DNA from: Triatoma infestans
Taxonomy: Eukaryota; Arthropoda; Insecta; Hemiptera; Reduviidae
Direction: 5' to 3'
Length of the DNA: 64,000 bases
NCBI GenBank assembly: GCA_011037195.1
Contig: JAAEAF010003069.1
Span: 139,571 to 203,570, forward strand
Shown: in pieces, positions 46,461-58,214 of the stretch
Position numbering within the stretch: position 1 is the stretch's first letter
Layout: every line of letters begins with the position of its first letter
Made by a program: the position numbers and the translations under genes
The notes under the pieces: generated by a model
What the model saw: only the letters and a program-made list of their open reading frames with translations
The model's database searches: none
Told to the model about the DNA's origin: nothing

Positions 46461-46898
46461 TTTCCGATTCAGTAAAGTCGAACCGGTTCCAATGCATTTC
46501 TTTAAACTTGATGTATTTACTTGTCATACAACTTGTTTTAAGTCATGAAGTTTTTTGTTTCAATGAAAATTTAATTTTGGAGTGTTTTAAGGTTATATAC
46601 TACTTCCTTAATTATTCCAATATATTGAACAATACAATATTTATTAAGTATTCAATGTTTGTAAAAATACTGGAAAAGGAAAAAAAAAAGGAATCAATTG
46701 GAACCAGACTGTACAGAAAGAGAAAGTATAAAGTGCTGCTCATCAGGTTATTATTATATAATTGTTTTATTTATTGTAAATATTTACAATTACATATGGT
46801 GAAAGAAAAGAAAAAGAACGCTACACAAAAATATTTGCCCTGACATAGCAGCGTGACTATCTGTCAGTAATACTGATAATACAACAAGTAAAAAAAAA
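46461..46898. other. AT-rich stretch with a chance open frame
   Basis: A 111-codon frame at 46508-46843 is rich in I, L, Y, K and F, as expected from AT-rich DNA, and has no motif. No gene is supported. Confidence 0.4.
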
Positions 46899-47752
46899 AA
46901 ATAATAGTCTTTATTGATTCAATTATACAATAAAATATAATACTAAGTAATATTATTAAGACAGACATACTCTTGGTCTTTCTACTGTCACAGGTTAGTT
47001 GCCTTAGACAAAGAAATTGCAGACAAATAAACTAAGAAATAAATAATGTAAATGCAAATATAACTTAAAGTTAGTGTAAATAAATAAGAAATAAACATAT
47101 CAATATAAAAGTAAACAGTGCATACTACAAAGGAGATAACTAAATATTACACACACATTTTGGAAATGAAATAAACTTTGACAAAACCAATAATAAATAA
47201 ATCATCATATATCATATTGTGAACCAAACTATACCTGTACTGCCAGGCTTGTTTACAAAATTTAACTAATTGGATATAGTTGTTTCAATTCAGTAGTTCT
47301 ATAAATTCGTTATAATTTAAAAATTCTTTTTTAAAATATATCACCCTGTATTCTTTTAGTATGGGACATAAAGAAATAAAATGAAATACATCCTCATTTC
47401 TAAATTACATAAAGAACACAGTTTTGAGCTAGAACTGAATGAATAGTTTATTTAAATAAAGAAGTTCTCCTCAGCATTTTATAATCCATCCTATTGAGAC
47501 GGAATCCAGATTACTATTAACAAAATCTAATTGATTATTTAAACCTTTATACAAAGTATGGTGAACACTTTTTCGGGCAATTCATTTGTAATCATTAATT
47601 AATTTAGTTTTAGCTTTGCTTATTATATCGCGGACTTTAATGTTTTTATTTAGTAATTCTTCCATTGCAATTTTATATGTTGAACAGAATTTTTGCCAAT
47701 CTTTATATATAAATATTTTTTTATCTATGATTTCCCTGATTAGAATATAACA
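46899..47752 (-). pseudogene. 5'-truncated LINE, C-terminal ORF2 relic
   Basis: The minus strand contains relics of a LINE ORF2 C-terminus (KIFIYKDWQKFC near 47690 and FRNEDVFHFISLCPILKEYR near 47350-47400). It is homologous to those at 22.0 and 34.9 kb, with stops. AACAAGTAAAAAAAA occurs at both borders (about 46884-46898 and 47753-47768) and is the likely duplication. The 3' end has an AATAAAGACTATTA segment on the minus strand. Confidence 0.75.
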
Positions 47753-48059
47753 AGTAAAAAAAATAAATAAAATAGAAAGAATAAAACTATATAAAATTCA
47801 ATAAGGGAAAATAAAAATTAACGAATACAATTTATTTTTTATTTTTAAGATTTTATAATAATTATAGATTGAAATTTTAAATTACGAGTGCCGGTAAAGT
47901 ACACTTTTATTTAGATATTCGGTGAGAGCTGCCTGCCTAATCTGCACCATTCAACCATGCTATCGTTTCGTCCCTAGTTAAAATCACTCCCTACCAGAAC
48001 ACCTTTTCCTTATTCCCGCAAGAACCGTACTGCGACCTAAGAAATGGTATATTCACATC

Positions 48060-48190
48060 CTCACAAAGATTACATATCCTCATCCTCACGAAGGTTACAC
48101 AAAGAGCAGGAATAGTCTTTTCCCTGGATGAAAAGTTTATAATTTAAATTAATAAGTTCTCCTCTTATTTTTAAATATGTTGCTGAAATT
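48060..48190 (-). pseudogene. Fragment of the same LINE type
   Basis: The minus strand reads RGELINLNYKLFIQ...CSLCNLREDED, matching the C-terminal knuckle region at about 34.9-35.1 kb, followed by a stop. The borders are unknown. A related relic may extend to about 47880 and 48450. Confidence 0.7.
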
Positions 48191-49004
48191 GGAAGAAACA
48201 TGGATACCTAAATTTATTTAATCTATAAAAGTTACTTGAAAATATTTGGAACCCTTTCATAGCCTTATATCAGTAATCCGGCTGGTAATAGGCGGTTAGA
48301 CCACTTTTCAGGGTATTCAGCTTCCTTCCTCGATTGCATTATGGACACCCGAAAGCTGAAGGACCGTCTTTATAAATTTCTGTTTAATTTACTTGAAAGT
48401 TCCTTCACGTAGTTGGATCATCCCCAGGTGAAAAGAATTTTCTAGTTTCTGAAAGAAAAACTGCCTGAAATTACTTGGATCTCAATGAGAGACTAAAAAA
48501 AGAGTTCCAACTAATGAAGAAAGTTGGAGTGCCAAGGAAGAAGAGAAAACTTTGGAAAGAGAACTGGGCATAACAAGGAAGGTTGCCAGATCCAAACTCA
48601 GTTGGCATATAGTAAATATGCAAGGAATCTTCTATAGTTGCAGCTGGACAGAAAGAAGGGCAAGAACCCTTTAATTCTTTTCGTATTACCACGAAGATAG
48701 ATAGCTTTCTAATTAGACCTAGCATGGTCCATTATTAGAGTTTTTAGCTTTTTTTAGTAAAAGATGTTCAAAATGAATACAATTAGAGAGCATTAAACGA
48801 CAAAGTAAGATTGGATTCCTTATTTTGTTAATCATATACATTTGAGTAGAAGAATGAAACTAGGGAAGCATATTTCATTGTGCAAAAGTACAAATTTTTA
48901 AGAATACAAATTGAATGATAATAAATTAATGATATACATATATATATATATTTATAATTTGAAGCTCGAGGTCACCTGGAACACCGGAATAAAAAGTAAC
49001 GTAT
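48191..49004. other. Spacer
   Basis: No supported feature. Relics of the neighbouring LINE may be included. Confidence 0.45.
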
Positions 49005-49010
49005 TGTAAC

Positions 49011-49349
49011 GCAGAAGAGCTTCGCCGCAGATTGAGGACCATCCATGGAAAGGTGCGCGACAAGATGGTGTTAGAAAGTGACCGGATGAAAACGCTGTAC
49101 GATCTACGGGTCAGCGGAAGGACCTTCCGGGAAGGCGAGAAGGTATGGCTTTATAATCCGGTACGGAAGAAGGGAAGGTCCCCAAAACTCCAAAACGATT
49201 GGGAAGGACCATACACGATCATATCAAGGCTCAACGACCTGGTGTACCGAATCCAACGGACGCCCAGATCCAAAATGAAAGTCGTACATCTGGATCGGTT
49301 ACTGCCTTACGTCACCAGCGATGTTTCTGTTCGGGGCGAACAGATCTGA
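49011..49349 (+). pseudogene. Gypsy integrase C-terminal fragment
   Basis: About 112 codons, open to TGA at 49347-49349. The first residues (AEELRRRLRTIH) belong to the linker after the integrase core. QNDWEGPYTIISRLND (about 49190-49240) is the GPY/F-type C-terminal module, which in Gypsy integrases helps bind DNA and multimerise, and VVHLDRLLPY follows. The catalytic core and all upstream pol are deleted. The frame is intact but has no start. Confidence 0.88.
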
Positions 49350-49360
49350 GAGGGGAGCAG

Positions 49361-49754
49361 TGTAACGAGCTAGTGGTGCCATCTAGGGGAGAAGACAGGT
49401 ATCTTAGGTTCTCTTAGTGGCCGTAGGAAGCGCTGGCGGCGCTCCAGTTTTGACTGGAATAGTCGAGAGAAGTCTGGAATGTTCTCTACTGGTATAAATA
49501 GAGGGAGCACAGAGAGTTGAGAGAGTTGTTCAGTTACAAACGAAGTTACAAGTTTGTGAAAAGTGTACAAAAGTGAACAAAGTGAACTTTTGTGGTTTAA
49601 AGTGTGAAATAATTATTATTAAGCGTTGTATTTAGTGTATTTATTGTGTATAGCAATAAATTGGTGTTTTCTTTATTGAAGTTTAGAGTATTTTATCTAT
49701 ACGAACCCACTTAAAACTAGTTGCAGTAGCTAGTTGAGAAAGAAAAACATTACA
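49361..49754 (+). repeat. 3' LTR, Gypsy-type TGTAACG family
   Basis: 394 bp from TGTAACGAGC to AAAACATTACA, preceded by a polypurine tract. GGTATAAATAG (near 49491) and CAATAAATTGG (near 49653) are shared with the solo LTR at 30.3 kb. Confidence 0.95.
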
Positions 49755-50189
49755 GTGTAATTCAATATAATTAATTATAAAAAGTAACAATGTAATTTTT
49801 TTATAAGAAACTTCAGAGCAACTGCAAATTTAGAAAATAAATCAAATTATCACGGGTAATTTTCAGTGCTATATCTCTTTGGTTGTACCCCTACATTTCT
49901 TCATGTAGTTGCTTTGAAGAGAAATGTGAAGTTTTATCCAATTGGAGGTTTATTGAATTTTGTTAGTTACAACGTGACGTTAAAAGTTATGTTAACTTAC
50001 AGTTTATGTTGTATTACTTTAAAAGATGTAAAGTGACTGATGATAAAAGATAACAAATGAGTCTAGTAATAACTGTTTAAAATACAAGTTACAATAAAAT
50101 AATAGTCGATCTCTGGTCCAGTTGTGCAGAGAGGTGTGTACCGTTTAAAGAAAAATTCGAAGTAGAAAGGAGCTATTTGAAGTATAGGA
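49755..50189. other. Spacer
   Basis: No supported feature. Confidence 0.5.
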
Positions 50190-50490
50190 TCTAGTTGCAA
50201 GGACTAAGGATTTTGCTAGACTCCGATGGTTGGAACACCTGTACCGAATGGAAGAAGGTCCGTGAGCTGAGGCGACCACATGAGGGACACCCTGGGGAAC
50301 TTAGACCAGTGATAAGCCGCGCCAAAGATGGCTAAATATTGTTGAAAATGATTTGAAATGGAAAGTAGTATGTCAGTGGAGGAGAAAAGTGGAAGATCGC
50401 AAATTATGGAACCAGTTATTAAAGGAGACAGGTATGGGCATGGGCTGAAGTGTCATAGAATGTAGGAATCAATAAATAAACGGATGAAAA
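50190..50490 (+). pseudogene. LINE ORF2 C-terminal relic of the ARLRWLGH type
   Basis: The plus strand reads ARLRWLEHLYRMEEGP, then PRQRWLNIVENDLKW and WRRKVEDRKLWNQLLKET. This is the common C-terminal tail of RTE/CR1-type LINE polyproteins, with stops and at least one frame change between the blocks. The upstream reverse transcriptase is missing. Confidence 0.75.
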
Positions 50491-51648
50491 AGAATGAATT
50501 ATTAGATAATTATATTTCAGTCAATATCTGATATTAAGATCTATCAATTAGATATTAATACAACATAAACATAATAAAATCAAGTTAATAATATCATGAG
50601 TGCTCTACGTTGCGAATCACCTCTCTTGTCTGCTCTTGTCTGCGTACTAGAAATTGGGTAATATAGATGACAAATTTAAATGGTTTCAGTTTCTCGGATT
50701 ATAATAGGGCGTTCGCACCTCTTGCCGCTTCCAAGCTAGACTTTTATTCTGTTTTTGCTTAACTTGACCATTTCAGTAACATCATTTTTGATTTTAGGGT
50801 GGAAGATGTGGACTAGCTGTCCAATCTTCTCATTGCGTGTAGTCACACTACACTTTCGCCAATCTTGTCTATACTTTCTATATACACACAGAAAGAACAC
50901 ACACACAATCGCCTGGTACAAAAATTTCACTTATTGGCCAAATATAGAAATAGAAATATCTGGGCTAGCATTAAATGTGGGGCTGATCCCCCCTACCCTC
51001 CACGAGAAGCTGACATTTTAAAATTCTGTTTTAGGATTATTATTTTTCGTCAATGAAATGGTGATTAAAAATAATTACAATTATCATTTTTATAATCTGA
51101 ATTTTTTATGGTTAAAGCTAGTAAAATTTCATCATATTCAGTTTGGCGGAAATAAGCTTGGATTATATATAGAGGATAGTTTCATTTTATTAAATTTCCA
51201 TACGCAGGAAGTATCCATGTTAATTAGGAAGTTAGCAACACAATAAATAAATACAACATAACAATGAAAATCGTAATAAATGAAAATGAATGGTACACTT
51301 ACTAAATGTGAGAACTTTGGAATATTTAATTTGGAGAAATTAATTCCTCTTTTTGTTTGAAAAATGGTAATTGCTCTAAGACATGAAGTAAATTTGTTTT
51401 ATGTTTTGTTCAATGCTTATTTGTTTGCTTATATGTTAATATGTTTACAAGATCTGACTAACATTTGATAGTTTTGTTTTAATTAGGAAGATTTACGTAT
51501 GTGGCAGTCTGACCGCTTTTGAAAAATATCTGGTATTTAAAACGCTCCTTCTTACTGCAGTTAGTTCAATTGTAAATTTTTTTTAAAAATTGTAACTTTT
51601 ATTTCAGTGACCCCAAAATAAATGTAGTTAGCACCGGCAATATGCTTA
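50491..51648. other. Spacer, possible diverged family A piece
   Basis: CACACAGAAAGAACACACAC near 50886 and adjacent sequence may derive from a family A 3' part, but the match is weak. ATCTGGTATTTAAAACGCTC with CTTACTGCAG near 51530-51560 resembles a family A 5' end. No gene is supported. Confidence 0.4.
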
Positions 51649-51897
51649 TGAGCGCGGGACTAGCAACGCGGAGGACCCGCGTTCGAGTCCAGCTGCTGCT
51701 CTTAGATTTTTTTCTTCCTAGGAGTCTCTTACAGCTCACTGTCCAGTGATGGACAGTGTTGTCTGTAACGAGAGAACACTGTCCGGAGGTTGGCAGTGCA
51801 CTGAGAAGGCTCCGATCTTTGGGAAGCTATATGGGCCCTGTAGGGCTTTGGATAGCATAGGGCTTGGTCCTTCCCCACAGATAATAAAAAAAAAACA
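51649..51897 (+). mobile_element. tRNA-derived SINE, copy 1
   Basis: A tRNA-like head contains a B box, CGTTCGAGTCC, near 51681-51691. The body blocks CTTAGATTTTTTTC, CCTAGGAGTCTC and GTTGTCTGTAACGAGAGAAC are shared with the copy at 61.2 kb. It ends in an A tract (51888-51896). AATATGCTT before it and AAAATGCTT after it may be the target duplication. Confidence 0.8.
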
Positions 51898-52120
51898 AAA
51901 TGCTTTAAACCTGACGGATTCTTAATTTACACGGTTGAGACTTTACCTTGGAATTTCAGTTTCACTTTTTTATTCGATATTTTAAATAATATAAATTAAA
52001 AGATTAATATAAAACATATAATATAAATTTAAATTAATATACGTAAAACAAGCAACCACTCTTCATTTTCTTTCTGTACAAAACAGCTTAGCCATCCACC
52101 CAAAACACTCACACCATTCT

Positions 52121-52193
52121 TAAAACAGATAGTCAGGCAGGCCTTAAAACAGATAGTCAGGCGGGTCTTAAGACTGATAGTCAGGCAGGCCTT
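52121..52193 (+). repeat. Short tandem array, 24 bp unit, three units
   Basis: Units AAAACAGATAGTCAGGCAGG with small changes sit between CACTCACACCATT and a family A 3' block (TTGTATTTCCGGCGAAAACT, to about 52240). The array thus replaces the middle of a family A fragment. Confidence 0.8.
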
Positions 52194-52259
52194 GAAACTT
52201 GTATTTCCGGCGAAAACTGAATTTTGAAAATATAGTTAAATAAAAAGATAAATAGGAAA

Positions 52260-54379
52260 TTTTCAACATATTCTTGAATGGAGATGCACTTGCATGCACT
52301 TCATTTGACGCAGCTGTATTCAGTTTGTCTCATTATTTCTCCTATAATAATATACTAAACTAATATTTTTTCTTTCTTTACAAAATTGATAACATAATTA
52401 TTTCAAACAAATTCTAAATGGTAACAAAATTTTATAATATGTTAAATATGATCCTTAAAACATGTATAAGGAAAAATCAACTTAAACTTTTGCTCGCTAA
52501 AGTAATTATCAAACATATGTCAAATTTTGACATCGCTTGACGGTTTGAAATTTATAAGATAATTAAGTAATTTGTTTCATTTCTAGGCTGCCCTGAAGGT
52601 AACGATATTGTCTGAAGTAAAATTAAATATATATGTATAAAAGTTATACATTAAAGTGGAATAGTAACAAGACATATAAATAAACTGGTTAGTTATTATA
52701 TTAGAGTACATTGGTTAGTGTACAACATAAAACAAACAAAAAAATAAAAATAAATGACCATTAGACATTAGGAAAAAGGACGTCGGGTGCCCCGTAGAGA
52801 TTTGCGTGCCCGTCCAAGCTATAATATATAATTTATTTATTCAGAATTATATGGAAAAGAGTCAGCTTTTCTATTTTGTTTTCTTTAATAAAAATTATAT
52901 GGAATATGAATGGTTTAATGAACTATATCCTTTATTTACTGGCTCAATTCAAATATGCGATTTATTTATCAAATAGCTTTATAAAAAAATGTTTAATTAT
53001 TATCATGGATGCTACTATTATACAAATAAGATGTAGATTTTCATCACCTAAAACAATAACCCCATCGAATCCATGTACTGTGCACAAATGCTACATAGTG
53101 CAAATCTGAATAGTATGAAGCGAATGAAGAAGCGCCCTGATAGGTTGCCAGATTATAAATAACAAGCTCAATCAAACCTCCTAATAATTTGAATCAAAAC
53201 TGGGCAAATTTGGCGGCTTAAATTGGTCTTCAGATCCATCTTTCACAGCCTTCAAGAAGTATGAAATCAACAAGTCTTAAACAATCTACAGACTAAACAG
53301 AAGTTCTGAATAGTATCAAGAAGATACTTTCAATCAATGCTACGATATCGCTCATCGCTGGTCTCAGTAATGGCTAATATAATATGTATGTAACAGTAGA
53401 GTACTACTCCTTATTCCACAATATAACTACCATTCCACTATTCATTCTGATCTAGTTACATATATTACATTAAATATGATATTAGAAGGCATATGGACTG
53501 AGATCTGTTTAATAGAAAATTCTTCCATCATTGTTTGATAGCCAGAAAATGGAATCATTTTTGGCTTTAGGGGAAGGTTACCGCTGTGGGGTGTAAAGTC
53601 TATTTATCTGTAAGAATTAGAAAGAACTTGTCCGAAAGAACTTCGGGTAATGCTATCAATGAGAGAGCCGATCACATACAATGGCAAGAAATTATCTGAC
53701 AAGAACAATTACGAAAATGGTGTGCACTAATACTAGAATTCTGACAGTATGTCTAGAAGCTTAGAAAAAATAAGAAAGCCATTCTACTAGATTAAAACTC
53801 ATCTTGTGCACTAGACTATAACATTATTGATCCATCTGTTGGTTAATACAAGCAGTAAATGTTTATTAACACTTGATACACCTACCTTGAGTAAATCTCA
53901 AGGGTATCTGTTAATCTAATGAAAAGTTACAGAAGTAACCTTACTCACAAGGGAACTTACTGTTCAAAAATTTAAGTTGACGTACATGTAAATAAGTCTA
54001 CAGTAAATCTGTTTTATGTAGGCGTCTACTTTATTATATACATCTCTTCTTATTATAAGAATATCAAATTTATTATTTGCTTATAACTTTGGGAAGGAAT
54101 TAATCACAAGATATTGACTTTTATATAAAATACATGGGGTGAATGTTTGTATTAGATTGGATGATTGTAGATCAATAACTCTAAGTCGGAAGGATCAAAA
54201 GGTGAAACAGTTTAAGCATGCGATATTTATGTAAAAAAAAAAAAGTTGAATAAAATTGATAAAAGTTTCGAAAATGAAAATGGAATTAAGTGCGAGTTAC
54301 CTATATGCACTTATTATCTATAACAAATTGTACAATAAGTTTGATAGTTGAAATAAAATATTACAATAAAAAGAAAATC
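52260..54379. other. AT-rich spacer
   Basis: More than 2 kb without a supported gene, RNA or element. A 77-codon frame at 52876-53109 has no motif. Confidence 0.5.
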
Positions 54380-55050
54380 ATTCAAGTAAACCCGCATTTA
54401 CGGTTGATGGATTTATTCAAAAGCCATCATGTTAGATGCGGTATTGGTTGCTAAGACGAATATCAACCATGATCTTCCTGGGCTTTTTCGTTTAGGAGAT
54501 ATTGTTCTCGCACTTCATTAAAAACATTTTACTTTCTCTTACTCTATAAGTAGAAGCATTGTGATTGTGTCAAATTTTCGAAATTGGATTTTCATCAGAA
54601 ATATGTGTTTTGAGGTTCTCTGAGTTCGAAAAAATGTTTTCAGGAATGATCTGTATATTTTAAGTTTGTGTGTACGTGTGTGTGTCTCAAAAACGAAAAA
54701 TTGCTCTAATCTGTTATTTCGTTTAGGTATTACCACCCCATCTGACACGAGGGTTTCGGACAAAATTCATAAACTGGAAGAGTGACGTAACTGAACTCTC
54801 TAAATGCAGAAATGCCTACTGAAAAAAAGTTTTAGGAAAATTGCATTTTTGGGGGGTCCTGGGGGAATAGCAACATTAAGTCTCCTCTAAAGTATCACTT
54901 CAATACAATATGTGGTTCCACCATATAAATATACCGGGAAGACTTACCTATACATTATAGGCTCTTGAGATTTTTGAAATTTTCTCGAACTCGACTGTTA
55001 CACGATTTCCTTTAAATTTCCCTTTAAAGTTCAAACGTCTCCAATGATTT
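54380..55050. repeat. Family A fragments in opposite orientations
   Basis: About 54380-54515 reads as a plus-strand family A piece. From about 54529 (ACTTTCTCTTACTCTATAAG) the 3' hairpin end of a minus-strand copy begins and runs to about 54800, with diverged monomer sequence to about 55050. A GTGTGTACGTGTGTGTGTC run at the usual position marks the CA-rich block. Confidence 0.65.
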
Positions 55051-55099
55051 CAAAGTGGTATACTAATTACTTATTCCTTCATCCAGACGAATATACGGC

Positions 55100-55490
55100 G
55101 GGGCGGCAGATAGCACTCCATCAAATAAACTTCTTAGCTTCAGCTTGGACACGACAGAGGCCATGGTTTTGAACTTGGCTTTTAATGATGCACGCCTGGC
55201 AATTCGACGATGACCTACCTCTTGGGTAACTCTGTTCGGGCTTGTAGACTTGTTTTTAGGGAATCTGGAGCCGTCTATACGAATAAAAAGACTAAACAAT
55301 CGCAATCATGATTTGTGTACCCAATCAGTAGGGGGTCGATATTACAGGCAGAACGGATAGTTAGATTTCGAACTCTGTCTAGCTTGATATTTTCCAGAAC
55401 TTTTCGGAGGTAACTCACTTTCTAAATGCGACTTTCGTGATTTGAGGTGCCCATGATTCACAGCCATAAATTTCTGGTATATATGCCGTA
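55100..55490 (-). pseudogene. LINE relic with YGCESW motif, split by a MITE
   Basis: The minus strand reads AYIPEIYGCESWAP near 55450-55490 and ENIKLDRVRNLTIR near 55350-55400. This order corresponds to the YGCETW and DRVRN region downstream of the reverse transcriptase in RTE/CR1-type LINEs. The next 200 bp (GHRRIARRASLKAKF) may be its continuation. Frames are broken. The MITE at 55493 is inserted at its 5' side. Confidence 0.55.
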
Positions 55491-55492
55491 TA

Positions 55493-56133
55493 CAGGGTGT
55501 ACCAAGGTATATGGATAGCGACTTTTTATCAGAAACTAACATAGCTAGAAAAAAACTAAAAAATACGTATCCTCGTAGTTTTTGTTAGAAATCCAAATTT
55601 AATTTGCAAATATATTTTGGTGCTTCCAGAAGCGAGGTACAGGCACCAACTTCATTTTTTCAAATGAAGAGAGATGTGGTTTTTATTTATGAAATAGATT
55701 CCTCGATATTTTGTAAGAAAAATTTACTTGAACGGTTTTTTCCTGTGAGCGATATTTTACATGTTATGAATGAAAACATGATTCTTATAAGAAAATACAA
55801 AATGATATTGTAATGCTTTTTTGATTGAATAAGAAGAAAAGTACTATTTTATTATAAATTTTACTCCTCATTAATTACAGATCTTGCTCGAGAACTGGCC
55901 TCCACAATTAGAGATGCATAGACATGCTCTTTCCTTCCAATTGTACCTTACGGCCAAAGAAATACATCTCTAATTGCCCGTTCGAGTAAGAACCCAAAAC
56001 TGCACCAAAACAAATTTGCAAATTAAATTTGGATTTCTAACAAAAAACTACGGGGACACGTATTTTTTTGGTTTTTTCTAGCTATCTTAGTTTCCTATAA
56101 GAAATCATTGTCCATATACCTTGGGACACCCTG
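55493..56133. mobile_element. TA-flanked MITE with long terminal inverted repeats
   Basis: The left end CAGGGTGTACCAAGGTATAT and the right end (reverse complement CAGGGTGTCCCAAGGTATAT) are inverted repeats matching over about 135 bp with changes. TA at 55491-55492 and 56134-56135 is the target duplication, as for Tc1/mariner-type elements. The 641 bp element encodes nothing recognisable. AATTAGAGATG and CATCTCTAATT near 55910 and 55965 form a further internal inverted pair. Confidence 0.88.
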
Positions 56134-56135
56134 TA

Positions 56136-57743
56136 TACTAGATTAGAAAAGAGGTGGTGGCAAGTGCCACAGCCACCGGGAGGATTATTGCCGCCCGTGT
56201 GCAAATGAAAATTTGCCGCCCTAAAAGTTGTTTTTCTTCTTAAAATTCTTAAAAAAAATAAAAAATCTACATAAAATGACTAAATTTACATTAACCAGTC
56301 TTGACGAGTCGTTCATTACCTTAAATGCAATACTTATTACCAAACAATTTATTTCGTACCACTTAGGGGATGGATTGTTAAACGAATTCTCTGGCTTTAG
56401 ATAAAAAAATGTGACAGAAATTATCAAACATTTATTTGTAAAATTAAATAAAAAAAATTGATTGATTATTAACATAACATTTCGATACGGTAATCAAAAG
56501 ATGCATAACCACGTAAGTAGGACAATAAACTTCTAGAAACGTTATGAAACTTTAGATTAATAAATATATAATGCGAAGAATTTTATAGTTTACGTTCAGG
56601 GGGTGCAGTTGTTCGCGTCCGAGATTGTTCTCATACGTGCCCCCTGAATATCCAATTAAACGCACAACATCAGTCGCCAGCCTAACCTACTTTTAATGGG
56701 CCGCACGATTTAGAATGGCTTAATATGCGTAGGGGGAAAAAAATGTTTTAAATTCAAGACTCAAAACAAGCAACCAAATAAACGCCAAAGATATATTATT
56801 ATAATAAGAAAAATAGATAGTTGTAAAATTTGAAATATTCTGATAAATTAAATAAAATTAAAAAGTCCATAAATTTGGTCGCGTGTGCGCCTGGCATACA
56901 TTGCACAATAGGATGCGGCGCCTCTGAATAAACCGAATTCTATCGCGACCTATACAACTAACATTCACTTTGAAATTGAAACAACTACGATCTACATACA
57001 CACACACACACACACAATATATATATATATATATATGTAGGTAAATAAAAAAACGTAATTAAAAAATAAGCAAAATTATAAGTTTGTTATTATAAATTTA
57101 CCGCCCTTTTCCAATCATTACTATAATAAAGTCATTGCTTAGCGTTTCTATTATTCTAACAAAAGCTAATATTCCCTTGATAAATGACATAAAGTTAGAG
57201 AATATACAAAATCAACATTGTTAATCCAATCAAAGACAGGACATTCTGGTAATAGTATTATACAACTTTAACACATTTATAACATTTACACTCTATCGAT
57301 TTGTTTCGATCTAATTAGCTAATGAATTGGTAAAATTTATTACATGCTAAGTAGTATACTGAGAATGACAGAAATTTCAATCAGCAATGAGTATTGGTTA
57401 ACATTTCACTTGCGAGCTATTATCTATCTTCATTTAGTGTAGATAATATATCCTAGATAATATAATATATCCTACAGTAAATAATATGCTTTTCTTCCTT
57501 TCAATTAAATGTCAAAGAAATATTCCACAAAGTACTATAATATTTCTTCTTGGAATGTCTTTGAGGTATTAATTTCAATTCTATATAAGAGTAATAATAT
57601 ACCATTTTCTTTTCTTGGAATCGCTTTAATAATATTTATTCAATATACTGCTTTATTTTACGGGGAAAAGTTATGGAAAATTTACCTGGCAAGGTTTTTT
57701 TTTTATAACCAATCTCTCCAGCTTCCTAAAAATTTGTTATATA
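56136..57743. other. Spacer with a hairpin and a CA/TA run
   Basis: TTCAGGGGGTGCA near 56597 and TGCCCCCTGAA near 56638 can pair around a loop of about 30 bases. A (CA)n(TA)n tract lies at 56997-57036. No gene is supported. Confidence 0.5.
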
Positions 57744-58214
57744 CAGTGAAAAACATTTAACACGAAATTGAGGGGATCGAAATATTTTTTCGTGTTAAAC
57801 GATAAAATAGCGGTTTTTTTTCGTCCCGATTTCTTTGCTATAAAAAAATAAAGTTTATGTATTAAAATTACAAAAAAAAAAACACAAAATTCACTGAATT
57901 CGTAAACTAACTGATGGCGGTGCCTTTACCTATTCAAAGACAAGCGGAAACCTAGCAAGAGTGGCAGCCATTGTAGATTTGTTCCGTCTAACGAAACAAA
58001 ATAACCCAAAAAATCTGCTTGACGACAGCACCACCTGAAAACAGGTATATTCTGTTCGTCTGAGAAATGAAATCTTTTCTTGTTAAGCGATATTTGTTTC
58101 GTGTTAAAAGAAAAAAATGTATGAAATTACCTAGTATTTTGTCGGGACCGCAATATGATTTCGTGTTAACCGATTTTTCATGTTTAACGTTTTCGTGCTT
58201 AACGTTTTTCACTG
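57744..58214. mobile_element. pogo/Tigger-like MITE
   Basis: CAGTGAAAAACATTTAACAC at the left pairs with the right end, whose reverse complement is CAGTGAAAAACGTTAAGCAC. TA at 57742-57743 and 58215-58216 flanks it. Inside both ends the word TTCGTGTTAA(C/A)CGA recurs (near 57791 and 58084, 58160, 58180), making iterated subterminal sites. The 471 bp element has no transposase. Confidence 0.8.

Larger units (their letters stand above)
49005..49754 (+). mobile_element. Gypsy deletion derivative: LTR start fused to integrase end plus 3' LTR
   Basis: The first 10 bases, TGTAACGCAG, equal the LTR start of this family and run straight into integrase coding sequence at GCAGAAGAGC. Everything between the 5' LTR start and the integrase tail is therefore missing. 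A purine tract (GAGGGGAGCAG) and a complete 3' LTR follow. The flanks GTAT (49001-49004) and GTGT (49755-49758) are a 3-of-4 match to a target duplication. Confidence 0.8.

Noticed and set aside
46508..46843. 111-codon open frame
   Set aside because: The composition (I, L, Y, K, F) is that of translated AT-rich DNA, with no motif, and it follows a truncated repeat.
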